A stretch of 64,000 nt of DNA from JBBWZH01 sp035544115 (GCA_963714145.1 OY970235.1:6882001-6946000), one strand, 5' to 3'. Positions 25,661-34,483 are shown, counted from the first letter of the stretch. Numbers and translations are program-made. Notes: generated from the sequence alone by a model not told the origin.

Positions 25661-26793
25661 ATGGCCGTCTCGACCCCGCAGCGGTTCGCGGAACTGCGGT
25701 TGGCCGGTGTCGGGCGCCGGTTCGGCGCCACCACCGCACTGTCCGATCTGGACCTGACGATCCGGTCCGGCGAGTTCGTCGCCCTGCTCGGCCCGTCCGG
25801 CTGCGGCAAGTCGACCGCGCTGAACTGCCTGGCCGGGCTGCTGCCGCTGACCAGCGGGAGCATCTGGGCGGACGGCACCCGGATCGACACGGTCCCGCCG
25901 GAACGCCGCGGGTTCGGGATGGTCTTCCAGAACTACGCGCTGTTCCCGCACCTGACCGTCCGGCGCAACGTCGCGTTCGGGCTGCAGATGCGCCGGCTGG
26001 CCAAGGACGAGGTCCGGCGCCGGACGGACGAGGCGCTGCGGCTGGTGCAGCTCGCCGAGCACGCGGACAAGCTGCCCGGCACAGCTGTCCGGCGGGCAGC
26101 AGCAGCGGGTCGCGATCGCCCGGGCCATCGTGCTGGAGCCGGCACTGGTGCTGATGGACGAGCCACTGTCCAATCTGGACGCCAAGCTGCGGCTGGAGAT
26201 GCGCACCGAGATCCGCCGGCTGCACCAGTCGCTCGGGCTGACCACCGTCTACGTCACGCACGACCAGGAGGAGGCGCTCTCGCTGGCCGACCGGCTGGTG
26301 GTGCTGCGGGACGGCCGGGTGCAGCAGGTCGGCACCCCGGAGGAGCTGCACACCCAACCGGTCAACTGGCACGTGGCCGACTTCATGGGCTACCGCAACC
26401 TGCTGCCCGGTACGGCGGTCTCGGTGGCCGCCGGCCGGGCCGAGGTGACCTGCGGCGGGCTGCGGCTGGCCGGCGCGGCGGTGGGCCCGGTGCGCGCCGG
26501 CGACAACGTGATCGTCGGCGTCCGCCCCGACGACCTGGCCGCCGGAGCCGGCCCGAACGCCATCGCGGCGGTGGTCGAGGTGGTCGAGTACCAGCGGCCG
26601 CGACGTCGCGGTGGAGGCCCGGGCCGGCGACGGCACCGCGCTGCACCTGCGGACCACCCAGCGGCTGGCGCCCGGTGACGAGGTGACGCTGACCAGCGAC
26701 CCGGCCCGGCTGCTGGTCTTCGCGGCCGAGCCGGACGCGGCACCGTCCGAACCCGACAGTGCGCCAGCCACCCCGGCCGAGGTGCGGTCGTGA
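25661..26793 (+). pseudogene. ABC transporter ATPase (MalK/PotA type), broken by two +1 frameshifts
   Basis: Starts at ATG 25661, two bases after the binding-protein stop. Walker A is GPSGCGKST, the Q-loop FGMVFQNYALFPHLT, the signature LSGGQQQRVAIARA, Walker B LVLMDEP and the switch YVTHDQEEALSLADR. One extra base near A26081 separates KLPG from QLSGGQ, and one near C26595 separates VEYQ from GRDVAVEARAG. The C-terminal TOBE-like regulatory domain is otherwise intact to TGA 26791. As written, the gene would lose its signature motif. It should energise the two following permeases, unlike the first operon, which lacks an ATPase. Confidence 0.85.
26168..26180. repeat. GTCCA-N3-TGGAC palindrome, copy (spacer ATC)
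   Basis: Perfect copy inside the ATPase gene, covering the D-loop codons for Leu-Ser-Asn-Leu-Asp; it uses AAT for Asn, a rare codon here. Confidence 0.8.
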
Positions 26794-26810
26794 CCAGGTA
26801 CCCCGCCGCG

Positions 26811-26837
26811 ATGCTCACTCCGGCGGCCGCCTCGTGA
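26811..26837 (+). other. Eight-codon mini-ORF overlapping the permease start
   Basis: ATG 26811 opens a frame of eight codons (MLTPAAAS) whose stop TGA 26835-26837 overlaps the permease start GTG 26834. The permease has no visible ribosome binding site of its own, so terminating ribosomes may reinitiate there. A similar bridge occurs at 28605-28640. Confidence 0.45.
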
Positions 26838-27757
26838 CCCGGACGCTGATCCCGGCGGAGCCGGCGGTCGCCGGCACCGGCGGCGACCCGGGGCTGCGGC
26901 ACCGGCTGGCCGAGCGCGGGGTCGACGCGCGGTTGCTGCTGCTGGCGCCCGCGCTGCTGTTCTTCGTCCTGCTGTTCCTCTACCCGTTCCTGTACGGCCT
27001 CGGGCTCTCCCTCCAACCGGCCGAAGGTGGCCGGCTGGAGAGCTACCGGAAGTTCTTCACCGACCCGTACCAGCGGGACACGATCTGGATCACGCTGAAG
27101 ATCTCGCTGCCGGCCGCGCTGCTGAACGTGCTGGCGGCGGTGCCGATCGCGTACCGGATGCGGGGCCGGTTCCGGGGCAGGCGGCTGCTCACCATCCTGC
27201 TGGTGGTGCCGATCACGCTGGGCACCGTGCTCACCGCCGAAGGGCTGCTGAACTACCTCGGCCCGACCGGCTGGCTGAACCGGATCCTGCTCAAACTGCA
27301 CCTGGTCGACCAGCCGGTGCAGCTCATCCACAACTACTCCGGCGTCTTCTTCTCGCTGGTGATCACCGGCTTCCCGTTCGCGTTCCTGCTGGTGCAGTCG
27401 TACCTGTCCGGGATCGACTCCACATTGGACAGCGCGGCGGCCACGCTGGGCGCCGGCAGCTGGCAGCGGTTCCGCCGGATCACGCTGCCGCTGCTGGCGC
27501 CCGGGCTGGCCACCACGTTCTGCCTCACCTTCGTGCTGGCGTTCAGCGTGTTCCCGTCCGCGGTGCTGGTCGGCAATCCGGCCGGCTCCACCCGGGTGCT
27601 CTCGATCGCGGCGTACCAGGCGGCGTACGAGCAGTACGACTACTCGCTGGCCTCGGCCATCGCGATGGTGATGGCCGTGGTGGAACTCGTCGTGATCGGG
27701 CTGGTGCTGCTCTGGCGCGGCACCCTCTACACCGGATCGACCGGAGGCAAGGGATGA
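26834..27757 (+). CDS. ABC transporter permease (first) of the glucuronate locus
   Basis: 307 residues from GTG 26834. Six transmembrane helices are apparent, beginning LLLLAPALLFFVLLFLYPFL. The ATPase-contact loop is SGIDSTLDSAAATLGAGSWQRFRRITLPLLAPG, seen as TLDSAAATLGAG. It resembles permeases of the PotB/ThiP-like group used with single-ATPase importers. Its stop overlaps the second permease start by 4 bases. A near-copy of the GTCCA-N3-TGGAC palindrome at 27418 forces the rare codons ACA and TTG. Confidence 0.88.
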   Translation: MTRTLIPAEPAVAGTGGDPGLRHRLAERGVDARLLLLAPALLFFVLLFLYPFLYGLGLSLQPAEGGRLESYRKFFTDPYQRDTIWITLKISLPAALLNVLAAVPIAYRMRGRFRGRRLLTILLVVPITLGTVLTAEGLLNYLGPTGWLNRILLKLHLVDQPVQLIHNYSGVFFSLVITGFPFAFLLVQSYLSGIDSTLDSAAATLGAGSWQRFRRITLPLLAPGLATTFCLTFVLAFSVFPSAVLVGNPAGSTRVLSIAAYQAAYEQYDYSLASAIAMVMAVVELVVIGLVLLWRGTLYTGSTGGKG

Positions 27758-28608
27758 CCGCGCTCGCAACCGCCCGGGGCCGGCTCGTCGCGTCGCCGGG
27801 GCGGTGGCTGGTCTGGGGCGCGGTCGCGTTCTTCTTCGTCAACCTGCTCGGCATCGTCGGCTCGGTGCTGGTCAGCTCGTTCGGTACCCGCTGGTTCGAC
27901 ACCTGGGCACCGCAGGGCTACACGACCCAGTGGTACCGGCAGGCCTGGGACGAGTTCGGCCTGCTGCACGTGATCGTGGTGACGCTGGAGGTGTCGCTGC
28001 TGGTCGTGCTGCTGTCCGTGCTGATCGGCGTACCGGCCGCGTACGTGCTGGCCCGCCGGGCGTTCCCGGGCAAGCGGCTGGTCCTGCTGGCGTTCCTGCT
28101 GCCGGTGCTGATGCCACCGCTGGCGTACGGCATTCCACTCGCGACAGTGCTGTACAAGTTCGGGTTCGCGCCCGGGCTGGCCGGCGTGGTGCTGGCCAAC
28201 CTGGTGCCGGCGGTGCCGTTCGTGATCCTGACGATGACCCCGTTCATCGAGCAGATCGACCCGCGGGTGGAGAGCGCCGCGCGGATGTGCGGCGCCGGCA
28301 CCCGCGCCATCATGCAGCGGGTGCTGGCGCCACTGCTGGTGCCGGGCATCCTGGCCGCGGCGATCCTGGTGCTGGTGCGTACGGTCGGCATGTTCGAGCT
28401 GACCTTCCTGACCGCCGGGCCGGACTCACAGACCCTGGTGGTCGCGCTGTACGCGTCGATGTCGGCGGCCGGAATCCGGGCCCAGCAGTCGGTGGACGCG
28501 ATGGCTGTCCTCTACACCGGCACGATGTTGGTACTGCTCGTGCTGGCGCTGCGGTTCGTCAACCCGACCCAACTCGTCGCCCGGGTCCGCGAGGAGAGCG
28601 CAGGATGA
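27754..28608 (+). CDS. ABC transporter permease (second) of the glucuronate locus
   Basis: 284 residues from ATG 27754 (ATGA overlap). Six transmembrane helices; the ATPase-contact loop is DPRVESAARMCGAGTRAIMQ followed by VLAPLLVPG. It forms a heterodimer with the preceding permease. The stop overlaps a mini-ORF that leads into the mannonate dehydratase, tying uptake to catabolism. Confidence 0.88.
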   Translation: MTALATARGRLVASPGRWLVWGAVAFFFVNLLGIVGSVLVSSFGTRWFDTWAPQGYTTQWYRQAWDEFGLLHVIVVTLEVSLLVVLLSVLIGVPAAYVLARRAFPGKRLVLLAFLLPVLMPPLAYGIPLATVLYKFGFAPGLAGVVLANLVPAVPFVILTMTPFIEQIDPRVESAARMCGAGTRAIMQRVLAPLLVPGILAAAILVLVRTVGMFELTFLTAGPDSQTLVVALYASMSAAGIRAQQSVDAMAVLYTGTMLVLLVLALRFVNPTQLVARVREESAG

Positions 28609-28640
28609 GTGTCATCGAGCCACCGGCGGGCCAGCGGTGA
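28605..28640 (+). other. Eleven-codon coupling ORF between permease and mannonate dehydratase
   Basis: ATG 28605 overlaps the permease stop (ATGA) and the frame MSVIEPPAGQR ends at TGA 28638-28640, which overlaps the dehydratase start GTG 28637. Both junctions are of the overlapping type used for coupled translation. It may simply pass ribosomes on, or be the stump of a lost gene. Confidence 0.5.
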
Positions 28641-29845
28641 AGATCGCAGCCGCCCGGGTCATCGTCTGCTCCCCCGGCCGGAACTTCGTCACGCTCAAGC
28701 TGGTCACCGACGAAGGCGTCACCGGGGTCGGCGACGCCACGCTGAACGGCCGCGAACTGGCGGTCGCGGCGTACCTGCGGGACCACGTCGCGCCGCTGCT
28801 GATCGGGCGCGACCCGGCCCGGATCGAGGACACCTGGCAGTACCTGTTCCAGGGCGCGTACTGGCGGCGCGGGCCGGTCACGATGACCGCGATCGCCGCG
28901 GTGGACACCGCCCTCTGGGACATCAAGGGCAAGGTCGCCGGCCTGCCCGTCTACCAGCTGCTCGGTGGCCGCAGCCGGGATGACGTGACCGTCTACGGCC
29001 ACGCCAACGGCGAGACCGTCGACGAGGTGCTGGCCGAGGTGGGCCGGTACGTCGAGCTCGGCTACCGCGCGGTCCGGGTCCAATGTGGAATCCCCGGGCT
29101 GCCCGCGACCTACGGGGTGAGCGCGGACAAGCTGTTCTACGAGCCGGCGGACGCCGCCGTCCCGTCCGAGGCGACCTGGTCGACACCGCGATATCTGGCC
29201 ACGATCCCGGGCGTCTTCGCCCGGGTGCGGGACGAGTTCGGCCCGGATCTCCGGCTGCTGCACGACGTGCACCACCGGCTGACCCCGATCGAGGCGGCCC
29301 GGCTCGGCACCAGCCTGGAGCCGTACGGGCTGTTCTGGATGGAGGATCCGGTGCCGGCCGACCTGCAGGAGGGGTTCCGGATCATCCGGCAGCACACCAC
29401 CACACCGATCGCGGTCGGCGAGGTGTTCAGCAGCATCTGGGACTGCCACCAGCTGATCCGGGAACAGCTGATCGACTACATCCGGGCCACCGTGGTGCAC
29501 GCCGGCGGGATCACCCACCTGCGCCGCATCTTCGACCTGGCCGCGCTGCACCATGTCCGGAGTGGATCGCACGGCGCCACCGATCTGTCGCCGGTGTGCA
29601 TGTCGGCCGCGCTGCAGCTGGACATCAGCATCCCGAACTTCGGCATCCAGGAGTACATGCGGCACACCCCGGCGACCGATGCGGTGTTCCCGCACGGCTA
29701 CCGGTTCGCCGGCGGTGGCCTGCAGCCGGCCGAGGAACCCGGCCTCGGCGTCGACATCGATGAGGCCGCGGCGGCCGAACACCCCTACCAGCCGGCGTAT
29801 CTGCCGGTGAACCGGCTCGAGGACGGGACCGTCCACCCGTGGTAG
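28637..29845 (+). CDS. manD: D-mannonate dehydratase, enolase superfamily (ManD/RspA type)
   Basis: 402 residues from GTG 28637. It removes water from D-mannonate to give 2-keto-3-deoxygluconate. Landmarks are VYGHANGETVDEVL, YRAVRVQCGIPGL, the metal ligands in LLHDVHHRLTP, FWMEDPVPAD and AVGEVFSS, then HGATDLSPVCMSAALQLD and the C-terminal motif VNRLEDGTVHPW with its conserved Trp end. This is the ManD family rather than the unrelated UxuA. It overlaps the kinase gene that follows. Some RspA-like proteins have low activity, but the pathway context here favours a genuine dehydratase. Confidence 0.92.
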   Translation: MKIAAARVIVCSPGRNFVTLKLVTDEGVTGVGDATLNGRELAVAAYLRDHVAPLLIGRDPARIEDTWQYLFQGAYWRRGPVTMTAIAAVDTALWDIKGKVAGLPVYQLLGGRSRDDVTVYGHANGETVDEVLAEVGRYVELGYRAVRVQCGIPGLPATYGVSADKLFYEPADAAVPSEATWSTPRYLATIPGVFARVRDEFGPDLRLLHDVHHRLTPIEAARLGTSLEPYGLFWMEDPVPADLQEGFRIIRQHTTTPIAVGEVFSSIWDCHQLIREQLIDYIRATVVHAGGITHLRRIFDLAALHHVRSGSHGATDLSPVCMSAALQLDISIPNFGIQEYMRHTPATDAVFPHGYRFAGGGLQPAEEPGLGVDIDEAAAAEHPYQPAYLPVNRLEDGTVHPW

Positions 29846-30759
29846 ACGTCCTGGTGGTCGGCGAGGTGCTGGTCGAATTGTCCAGCACCGAGCCGCTGCG
29901 CGACGGGATCGGGCTCAGCCTCGGGTTCTCCGGGGACGCGCTCAACGCGGCGGCCGCCGCGGCCGCCGCCGGCGCGCACACGGCGCTGGTGGCCCGGGTG
30001 CCGACCGACGAGCTGGGCGACGAGCTGGTGGCCCGGGTGGCGGCACTCGGCGTCGACACCGGCTACCTGAAGCGGGTCAGCGGCCAGCACGGGCTCTACT
30101 TCCAGCATGCCGACCCGGCCGGTGCCCGCGGCTACGTCTACGTCCGCCGGGGCAGCGCCGGCTCGATGCTGGCCCCGGCCGACCTGCCGATGGCCGCGCT
30201 GCCCGGCGCGGTGGTGCTGGCCAGCGGCATCGCCTGCGCGATCTCCGACTCCGCGTACGCCACCGTGCAAGCGGCCGCGCACGCCGCCGGCCGGTTCGTC
30301 TACGACCCGAACTGGCGGCCCCGGCTGGTGGACGCGGCCACCGCGGCCTGGCACCTGCGCCGGCTCGCCGCACTGGCCACCCTGGTCACCCCGGCCTGGC
30401 CGGACGAGGTGACCGCGCTCTGCGGGCCGGTCCGGGACGAGGCGGCCGGCTGCGCGGCGGTGCTGGCCCTCGGCGCGGCGGCGGTGGCGCTGACCCGCGG
30501 CCCGGCCGGGGTACTGCTGGACGACGGCGGAACCCGGTACGACCTGGCGGCGGCCCAGCCCGAGTCCATCGTGGACCAGACCGGGGCCGGCGACGTGCTG
30601 GCCGGCACCGCCGCGGCCCGGCTGGCGCTCGGCGACCCGCTGCCGGCCGCGGTGCGGGCCGGCGTGGCCGCGGCCAGCCTCTCGCTGCGCGGCATCGGCG
30701 GCACCGGCTACCTGCCGTGCTGGGCCGAGACCGAGCGCCTGCTGGCGGAACCCGGATGA
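29839..30759 (+). CDS. kdgK: 2-keto-3-deoxygluconate kinase, PfkB family
   Basis: 306 residues from GTG 29839, overlapping the dehydratase stop by 7 bases. It phosphorylates 2-keto-3-deoxygluconate to KDPG. PfkB features are VGEVLVELS at the N-terminus, GFSGDALNAAAAAA (substrate-binding motif), FVYDPNWRPRL, TRGPAGVLL and the anion hole with catalytic Asp in VDQTGAGDVLAGT. Length matches the family. No KDPG aldolase is in the window, so the last step must be encoded elsewhere. Confidence 0.88.
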   Translation: MVDVLVVGEVLVELSSTEPLRDGIGLSLGFSGDALNAAAAAAAAGAHTALVARVPTDELGDELVARVAALGVDTGYLKRVSGQHGLYFQHADPAGARGYVYVRRGSAGSMLAPADLPMAALPGAVVLASGIACAISDSAYATVQAAAHAAGRFVYDPNWRPRLVDAATAAWHLRRLAALATLVTPAWPDEVTALCGPVRDEAAGCAAVLALGAAAVALTRGPAGVLLDDGGTRYDLAAAQPESIVDQTGAGDVLAGTAAARLALGDPLPAAVRAGVAAASLSLRGIGGTGYLPCWAETERLLAEPG

Positions 30760-32219
30760 CCCGGCTGTCACTGTCCACACTCGATGGTGTGCCGGCCGCA
30801 GCGCGGCCGGTGCTGGACCCACGCTCACTCCGGGTCGGCATCGTGCACCTGGGGCTGGGCGCGTTCCACCGGGCGCACCAGGCGGCGTTCACCGAGGATG
30901 CCACCGCGGCCACCGGCGACACCGGCTGGGGCATCTGCGGGGTGACCCAGCGCTCCGCCGCGGTGGTCGACCAGCTGGCCCCGCAGGACGGCCTCTACAC
31001 GCTGCTGGAGCGCGGCTCGGGCGCGGCACCGGCCCGGGTGATCGGCGGTATCCGGGAGGTGCGCTACGCCGGCCACGACCCGGCCGGGGTGACCGCCCGG
31101 ATCGCCGACCCGGCCGTCCGCATCGTCACGCTCACCGTGACCGAGAAGGGCTACCGGCGCGACCGGTACGGCCGGCTGGACCGGGCCGACGAGACGGTCC
31201 GGGCCGACCTCGCCGGAGCCGAGCCGGGCAGCGTCGTCGGCCAGCTCGTCCGCGGCCTGCAGCGCCGCGCCGCGGCCGGCGGCGCCCCGCTCACCGTGCT
31301 GTGCTGCGACAACCTGATCGGCAACGGCGACGCGCTGCGCGAGCTGGTGCGGGACTTCTGCGCCGCGCTGCCCGGCCGGGCCGGCGAGTCGCTTGTGGAC
31401 TGGATCGGCACGGCGGTGCGGTTCCCCAACTCGATGGTGGACCGGATCACCCCGGCCAGCACCGCGGCCGACCAGGCCGAGGTCAGCCGGCAGCTCGGCC
31501 GGACCGATGCCGGTCTGGTGGTGACCGAGCCGTTCCGGCAGTGGGTGCTGACCGACGACTTCGGCACCGACCGGCCGGCCTGGGAACGAGCCGGCGTGCT
31601 GCTGGTGCCGGACGTCGCGCCGTACGAGAAGGCGAAGCTGCGGCTGCTGAACGCGGCCCACTCGCTGCTCGCCTACTCCGGCGCGCTGGCCGGCTACGAC
31701 CTGATCAGCGCGGCGGTGGCGGACGAATCGCTGGTCGGGCCGGCGCGGGCGCTGATGGCGCAGGACGCCGCGCCGACGCTGGACCTGCCGCCCGGCTTCG
31801 ACCTGCCGGCGTACCAGGACGAGGTGATCGAGCGGTTCGGCAACCCGGCGCTGCGGCACCGGACCGTCCAGATCGCCATGGACGGCTCGCAGAAACTGCC
31901 GATCCGGGTGCTCGGTACGGTCCGGGACCGCCTCGCCGCCGGGGCCGAGCCGCGCTGGGCCACCCGGGCGGTGGCCGCCTGGATGGTCTACGTCGGCGTC
32001 CGGTCCGACCGGATGGGCCGGCCGCTGCCGGTGGACGATCCGCTCGCGGCCACGCTGGCCGCCCGCGCCGGCACCGTCCCGTCCGCCCCGGCGCTGGTCG
32101 ACGCGCTGCTGCCGGTCGCCGAGGTGTTCGGGCCGGACCTGGCCGAGTCGGCCACCTTCCGCGGCCTGCTGGTCCCGCAGGTGGCCGAGTTCCTGGCCAC
32201 CGTCCAACCTGGACGGTGA
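30756..32219 (+). CDS. uxuB: Fructuronate reductase / mannitol dehydrogenase family
   Basis: 487 residues from ATG 30756 (ATGA overlap with the kinase). It reduces D-fructuronate to D-mannonate with NADH. The N-terminal Rossmann motif is VGIVHLGLGAFHRAHQA; TVTEKGY, LCCDNLIGNG, FPNSMVDRITP, VTEPFRQWV and the catalytic-region EKAKLRLLNAAHSLLAYSG follow. The pathway context (uxaC, ManD, KdgK) favours fructuronate reductase over mannitol dehydrogenase. The last codons hold a perfect GTCCA-N3-TGGAC palindrome, and a strong terminator follows. Confidence 0.9.
   Translation: MTRLSLSTLDGVPAAARPVLDPRSLRVGIVHLGLGAFHRAHQAAFTEDATAATGDTGWGICGVTQRSAAVVDQLAPQDGLYTLLERGSGAAPARVIGGIREVRYAGHDPAGVTARIADPAVRIVTLTVTEKGYRRDRYGRLDRADETVRADLAGAEPGSVVGQLVRGLQRRAAAGGAPLTVLCCDNLIGNGDALRELVRDFCAALPGRAGESLVDWIGTAVRFPNSMVDRITPASTAADQAEVSRQLGRTDAGLVVTEPFRQWVLTDDFGTDRPAWERAGVLLVPDVAPYEKAKLRLLNAAHSLLAYSGALAGYDLISAAVADESLVGPARALMAQDAAPTLDLPPGFDLPAYQDEVIERFGNPALRHRTVQIAMDGSQKLPIRVLGTVRDRLAAGAEPRWATRAVAAWMVYVGVRSDRMGRPLPVDDPLAATLAARAGTVPSAPALVDALLPVAEVFGPDLAESATFRGLLVPQVAEFLATVQPGR
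32202..32214. repeat. GTCCA-N3-TGGAC palindrome, copy (spacer ACC)
   Basis: Perfect copy over the last codons of uxuB (GTC CAA CCT GGA CGG), using three codons that are rare in this window: CAA, CCT and GGA. Confidence 0.8.
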
Positions 32220-32221
32220 GA

Positions 32222-32257
32222 CGACGGAGGGCCCGGCCGATCGGCCGGGCCCCGTCG
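32222..32257. terminator. Bidirectional terminator after uxuB
   Basis: A perfect 24-base palindrome (32229-32252, GGGCCCGGCCGA and its complement) is extended by CGACGG/CCGTCG with one bulged A. It lies between two convergent stops (32219 and 32271) and can serve both. Confidence 0.85.
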
Positions 32258-32270
32258 CGTCCGCGGCTGT

Positions 32271-33281
32271 CTACTCGGGATCGTCGTCGTACATCAGGCC
32301 GAGCCGCTTGGCGAAGTAGCTGGCGAACAGCACCGGCTCGTAGCCCGGCGCGTTCGCCGGCGGCGGGAAGGCCGGTGCCACCATCGTCTGCGGTGCGGGC
32401 TGCACGAACACCGGGATGGAGATGCGCTCCTCGGCGCTCGGGCAGACCACCCGGTGCAGCGCCGACTGGTACTGCCCGCCGGAGACCAGCACCAGCAGGT
32501 CGCCAGCGTTGACGATGATGCCGCCGGGCTGGTCCGGAACCGAGACCCAGCGGTCCGGGTGCACCCGGTCGACCACCTGCAGGCCGCGCTGCCCGGAGTG
32601 CATCAACCCGGTCATGATGCCCAGGTCGGTGTGCGGGCCGAGGCAGTTCTGCCCGACCTGCGGTTCCTCGCGCTGCTGCGGGTAGTAGTTCACCACCAGG
32701 TTGGTCAGCCCGCCCTGCATCAGCCGGCTGAAGTAGTCCGGCGGCAGGTCGAGGTCGATCGCGTGCAGTGCCAGCAGGGTGAGGATCTGCGTTTCCATCG
32801 CGGCGTAGTACGGCACCACGTTGCGCCGGAAGCCGGGAACGGTCGGGAACCGGTTGGGGTGCACGAAGGCGGACCGGTAGCGCTGGTCCAGACCTTCCAG
32901 ATCGCGCCAGCCCAGGGTCTCGTCGTACGGGTTCATCGCCCAGGCTTCGGCGGCGTCCTCTTCGGTCTCCACCAGAGCGGCGCCGGCCTTGTACTTGGAT
33001 GTCCAGCCACGGTGGGTCTTGTCCCCCGGTTCCGGGCCGAATAGTGCCTTGTCTGCCAGCGGCTGCCGGAAGAACTCCAGCGCCGCCGTGTTCAGGTCGT
33101 CGAACAGCGTCCTGGGCACGTCGTGATCGACCACGATGTAGAAGCCGGACCGGCGGAACGCGTCGCCGAGTTGGCGCGCGATCTCCTCGCGATGGCTGGG
33201 GTCTTCCATCCCAGCGAGGCTCACTACTGGTACGTAGCCGTTGTCGACGACAGCGCCGGTGGCGGGCAACGTCGTTGTCAC
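32271..33281 (-). CDS. 2-oxoglutarate/Fe(II) dioxygenase, isopenicillin N synthase-like
   Basis: 336 residues from GTG 33281, with GAGGAGGGA upstream. The N-terminal DIOX_N region (PVVSLAGMEDP, SGFYIVVDHDVP) precedes a jelly-roll with iron ligands His217 and Asp219 (GPHTDLGIMTGL) and His276 (SALHRVVCPS), and RISIPVF supplying the 2-oxoglutarate-binding Arg-x-Ser. Substrate is unknown; this family hydroxylates, desaturates or closes rings in small molecules. It diverges from an IclR regulator across a 368-base gap and may be its target (inference). Confidence 0.88.
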   Translation of the reverse strand: MTTTLPATGAVVDNGYVPVVSLAGMEDPSHREEIARQLGDAFRRSGFYIVVDHDVPRTLFDDLNTAALEFFRQPLADKALFGPEPGDKTHRGWTSKYKAGAALVETEEDAAEAWAMNPYDETLGWRDLEGLDQRYRSAFVHPNRFPTVPGFRRNVVPYYAAMETQILTLLALHAIDLDLPPDYFSRLMQGGLTNLVVNYYPQQREEPQVGQNCLGPHTDLGIMTGLMHSGQRGLQVVDRVHPDRWVSVPDQPGGIIVNAGDLLVLVSGGQYQSALHRVVCPSAEERISIPVFVQPAPQTMVAPAFPPPANAPGYEPVLFASYFAKRLGLMYDDDPE

Positions 33282-33649
33282 CGGTTCTATCCCTCCTCGG
33301 GGCCAGTGGTCAGCGCGCCATACCAGCGGGGGTCAAAGTGCCGACACTGTCGCGTTCTGACCGGTTCGCTATCACAAATGGACGGTGACCTTCGTAGCGT
33401 AGCCCTGCCGACATCACCGCCCACAACGCACCTGACCAGGTAGATCAAGGTTGACTAGTGCGCCGGCGCCGACCGGTCGCCGGCCCGCCATGCGCGATGA
33501 GGACAACTGTTTGCATGACGCACACGAGCCGGAGTTGAATCCGGCTTGACCGGGGCCACCGGGCGGGGGCCACCGGGCCGGGGCCACCCGAGCCGGGCCA
33601 CCCGGGTTGCGCACGACCATCGACCGACGAGACGAGGCTTGGCACACCG
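33282..33649. other. 368-base divergent intergenic region
   Basis: This region lies between the dioxygenase and the IclR gene. The part 33330-33530 is AT-richer than average and holds TTGACT at 33450-33455, a possible -35 box for the plus strand. The part 33550-33606 is four imperfect copies of GGGGCCACCGGG. No gene with credible codon use is seen. Confidence 0.5.
33550..33606 (+). repeat. Tandem GGGGCCACCGGG repeats
   Basis: Four imperfect direct copies of a 12-14 base unit just before the IclR gene. They are pure GC-rich spacer with no evident coding content. Confidence 0.55.
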
Positions 33650-34483
33650 ATGATCTCGAACACCTTGGGTGGCGCCGGCGGCAGCACCGGCGTCGCCGAG
33701 CGCGGGCCGCGGGGCGCGCACTTTGTCCAGTCGTTGGAACGCGGGCTCGCGGTGATCCGCGCCTTCGACGCCGCGCATTCCGAGCTGACCCTCAGCGATG
33801 TGGCCCGCGCCACCGGGCTGACCCGGGCGGCCGCCCGGCGGTTCCTGCTGACCCTGGTGGATCTCGACTACGTGCGCACCGACGGCAAGTTGTTCTCGCT
33901 GGCGCCGCGGGTGCTCGAGCTCGGGTACGCCTACCTGTCCAGCCTCACCCTGCCCGAGGTGGCCGAGCCGCACCTGGAACGGTTGGCGGCCGAAGTGCAC
34001 GAGTCGTCCTCGCTGAGCGTGCTGGACGGCGACGACATCGTCTACGTGGCGAGGGTCCCGACCGCGCGCATCATGACGGTGTCCATTTCGGTCGGTACCC
34101 GGTTCCAGGCATACGCGACCTCGATGGGCCGGGTGCTGCTGGCCGCGCTGCCCGATCCGGACCTCGAGCGGTACCTCGGCCGGGCCGAGCTGACCCGGCT
34201 GACCTCGCGCACGATCAGCACGGTGAGCGCGCTGCGGGCCGAACTGGCCAAGGTGCGCACCCAGGGCTGGGCCCTGGTCGACCAGGAACTCGAGGACGGG
34301 CTGCGGTCGATCGCCGCGCCGGTGCGCAACCGGGCCGGCCGGGTGGTGGCCGCGGTCAACCTGTCCGCACACGCCAGCCGCACCTCGCTGGAGTCGCTGC
34401 GGCGCGACCTGCTGCCGCACCTGCTCGCCGCCACCGCCCGGATCGACGCCGACCTGCGGGCGGTCACCGCCACCCGGCGCTGA
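33650..34483 (+). CDS. IclR-family transcriptional regulator (PcaR/PobR-like)
   Basis: 277 residues from ATG 33650. The winged helix-turn-helix spans about residues 25-85 (FVQSLERGLAVIRAF, LTLSDVARATGLTRAAARRF, LDYVRTDGKLFSLAPRVLEL). The effector-binding domain has VHESSSLSVLDGDDIVYVAR, YATSMGRVLLA, and RSIAAPVRNRAGRVVAAVNL. The N-terminal sequence groups it with IclR regulators of aromatic acid degradation, but no such genes are nearby. Autoregulation and control of the divergent dioxygenase are plausible. Confidence 0.9.
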   Translation: MISNTLGGAGGSTGVAERGPRGAHFVQSLERGLAVIRAFDAAHSELTLSDVARATGLTRAAARRFLLTLVDLDYVRTDGKLFSLAPRVLELGYAYLSSLTLPEVAEPHLERLAAEVHESSSLSVLDGDDIVYVARVPTARIMTVSISVGTRFQAYATSMGRVLLAALPDPDLERYLGRAELTRLTSRTISTVSALRAELAKVRTQGWALVDQELEDGLRSIAAPVRNRAGRVVAAVNLSAHASRTSLESLRRDLLPHLLAATARIDADLRAVTATRR

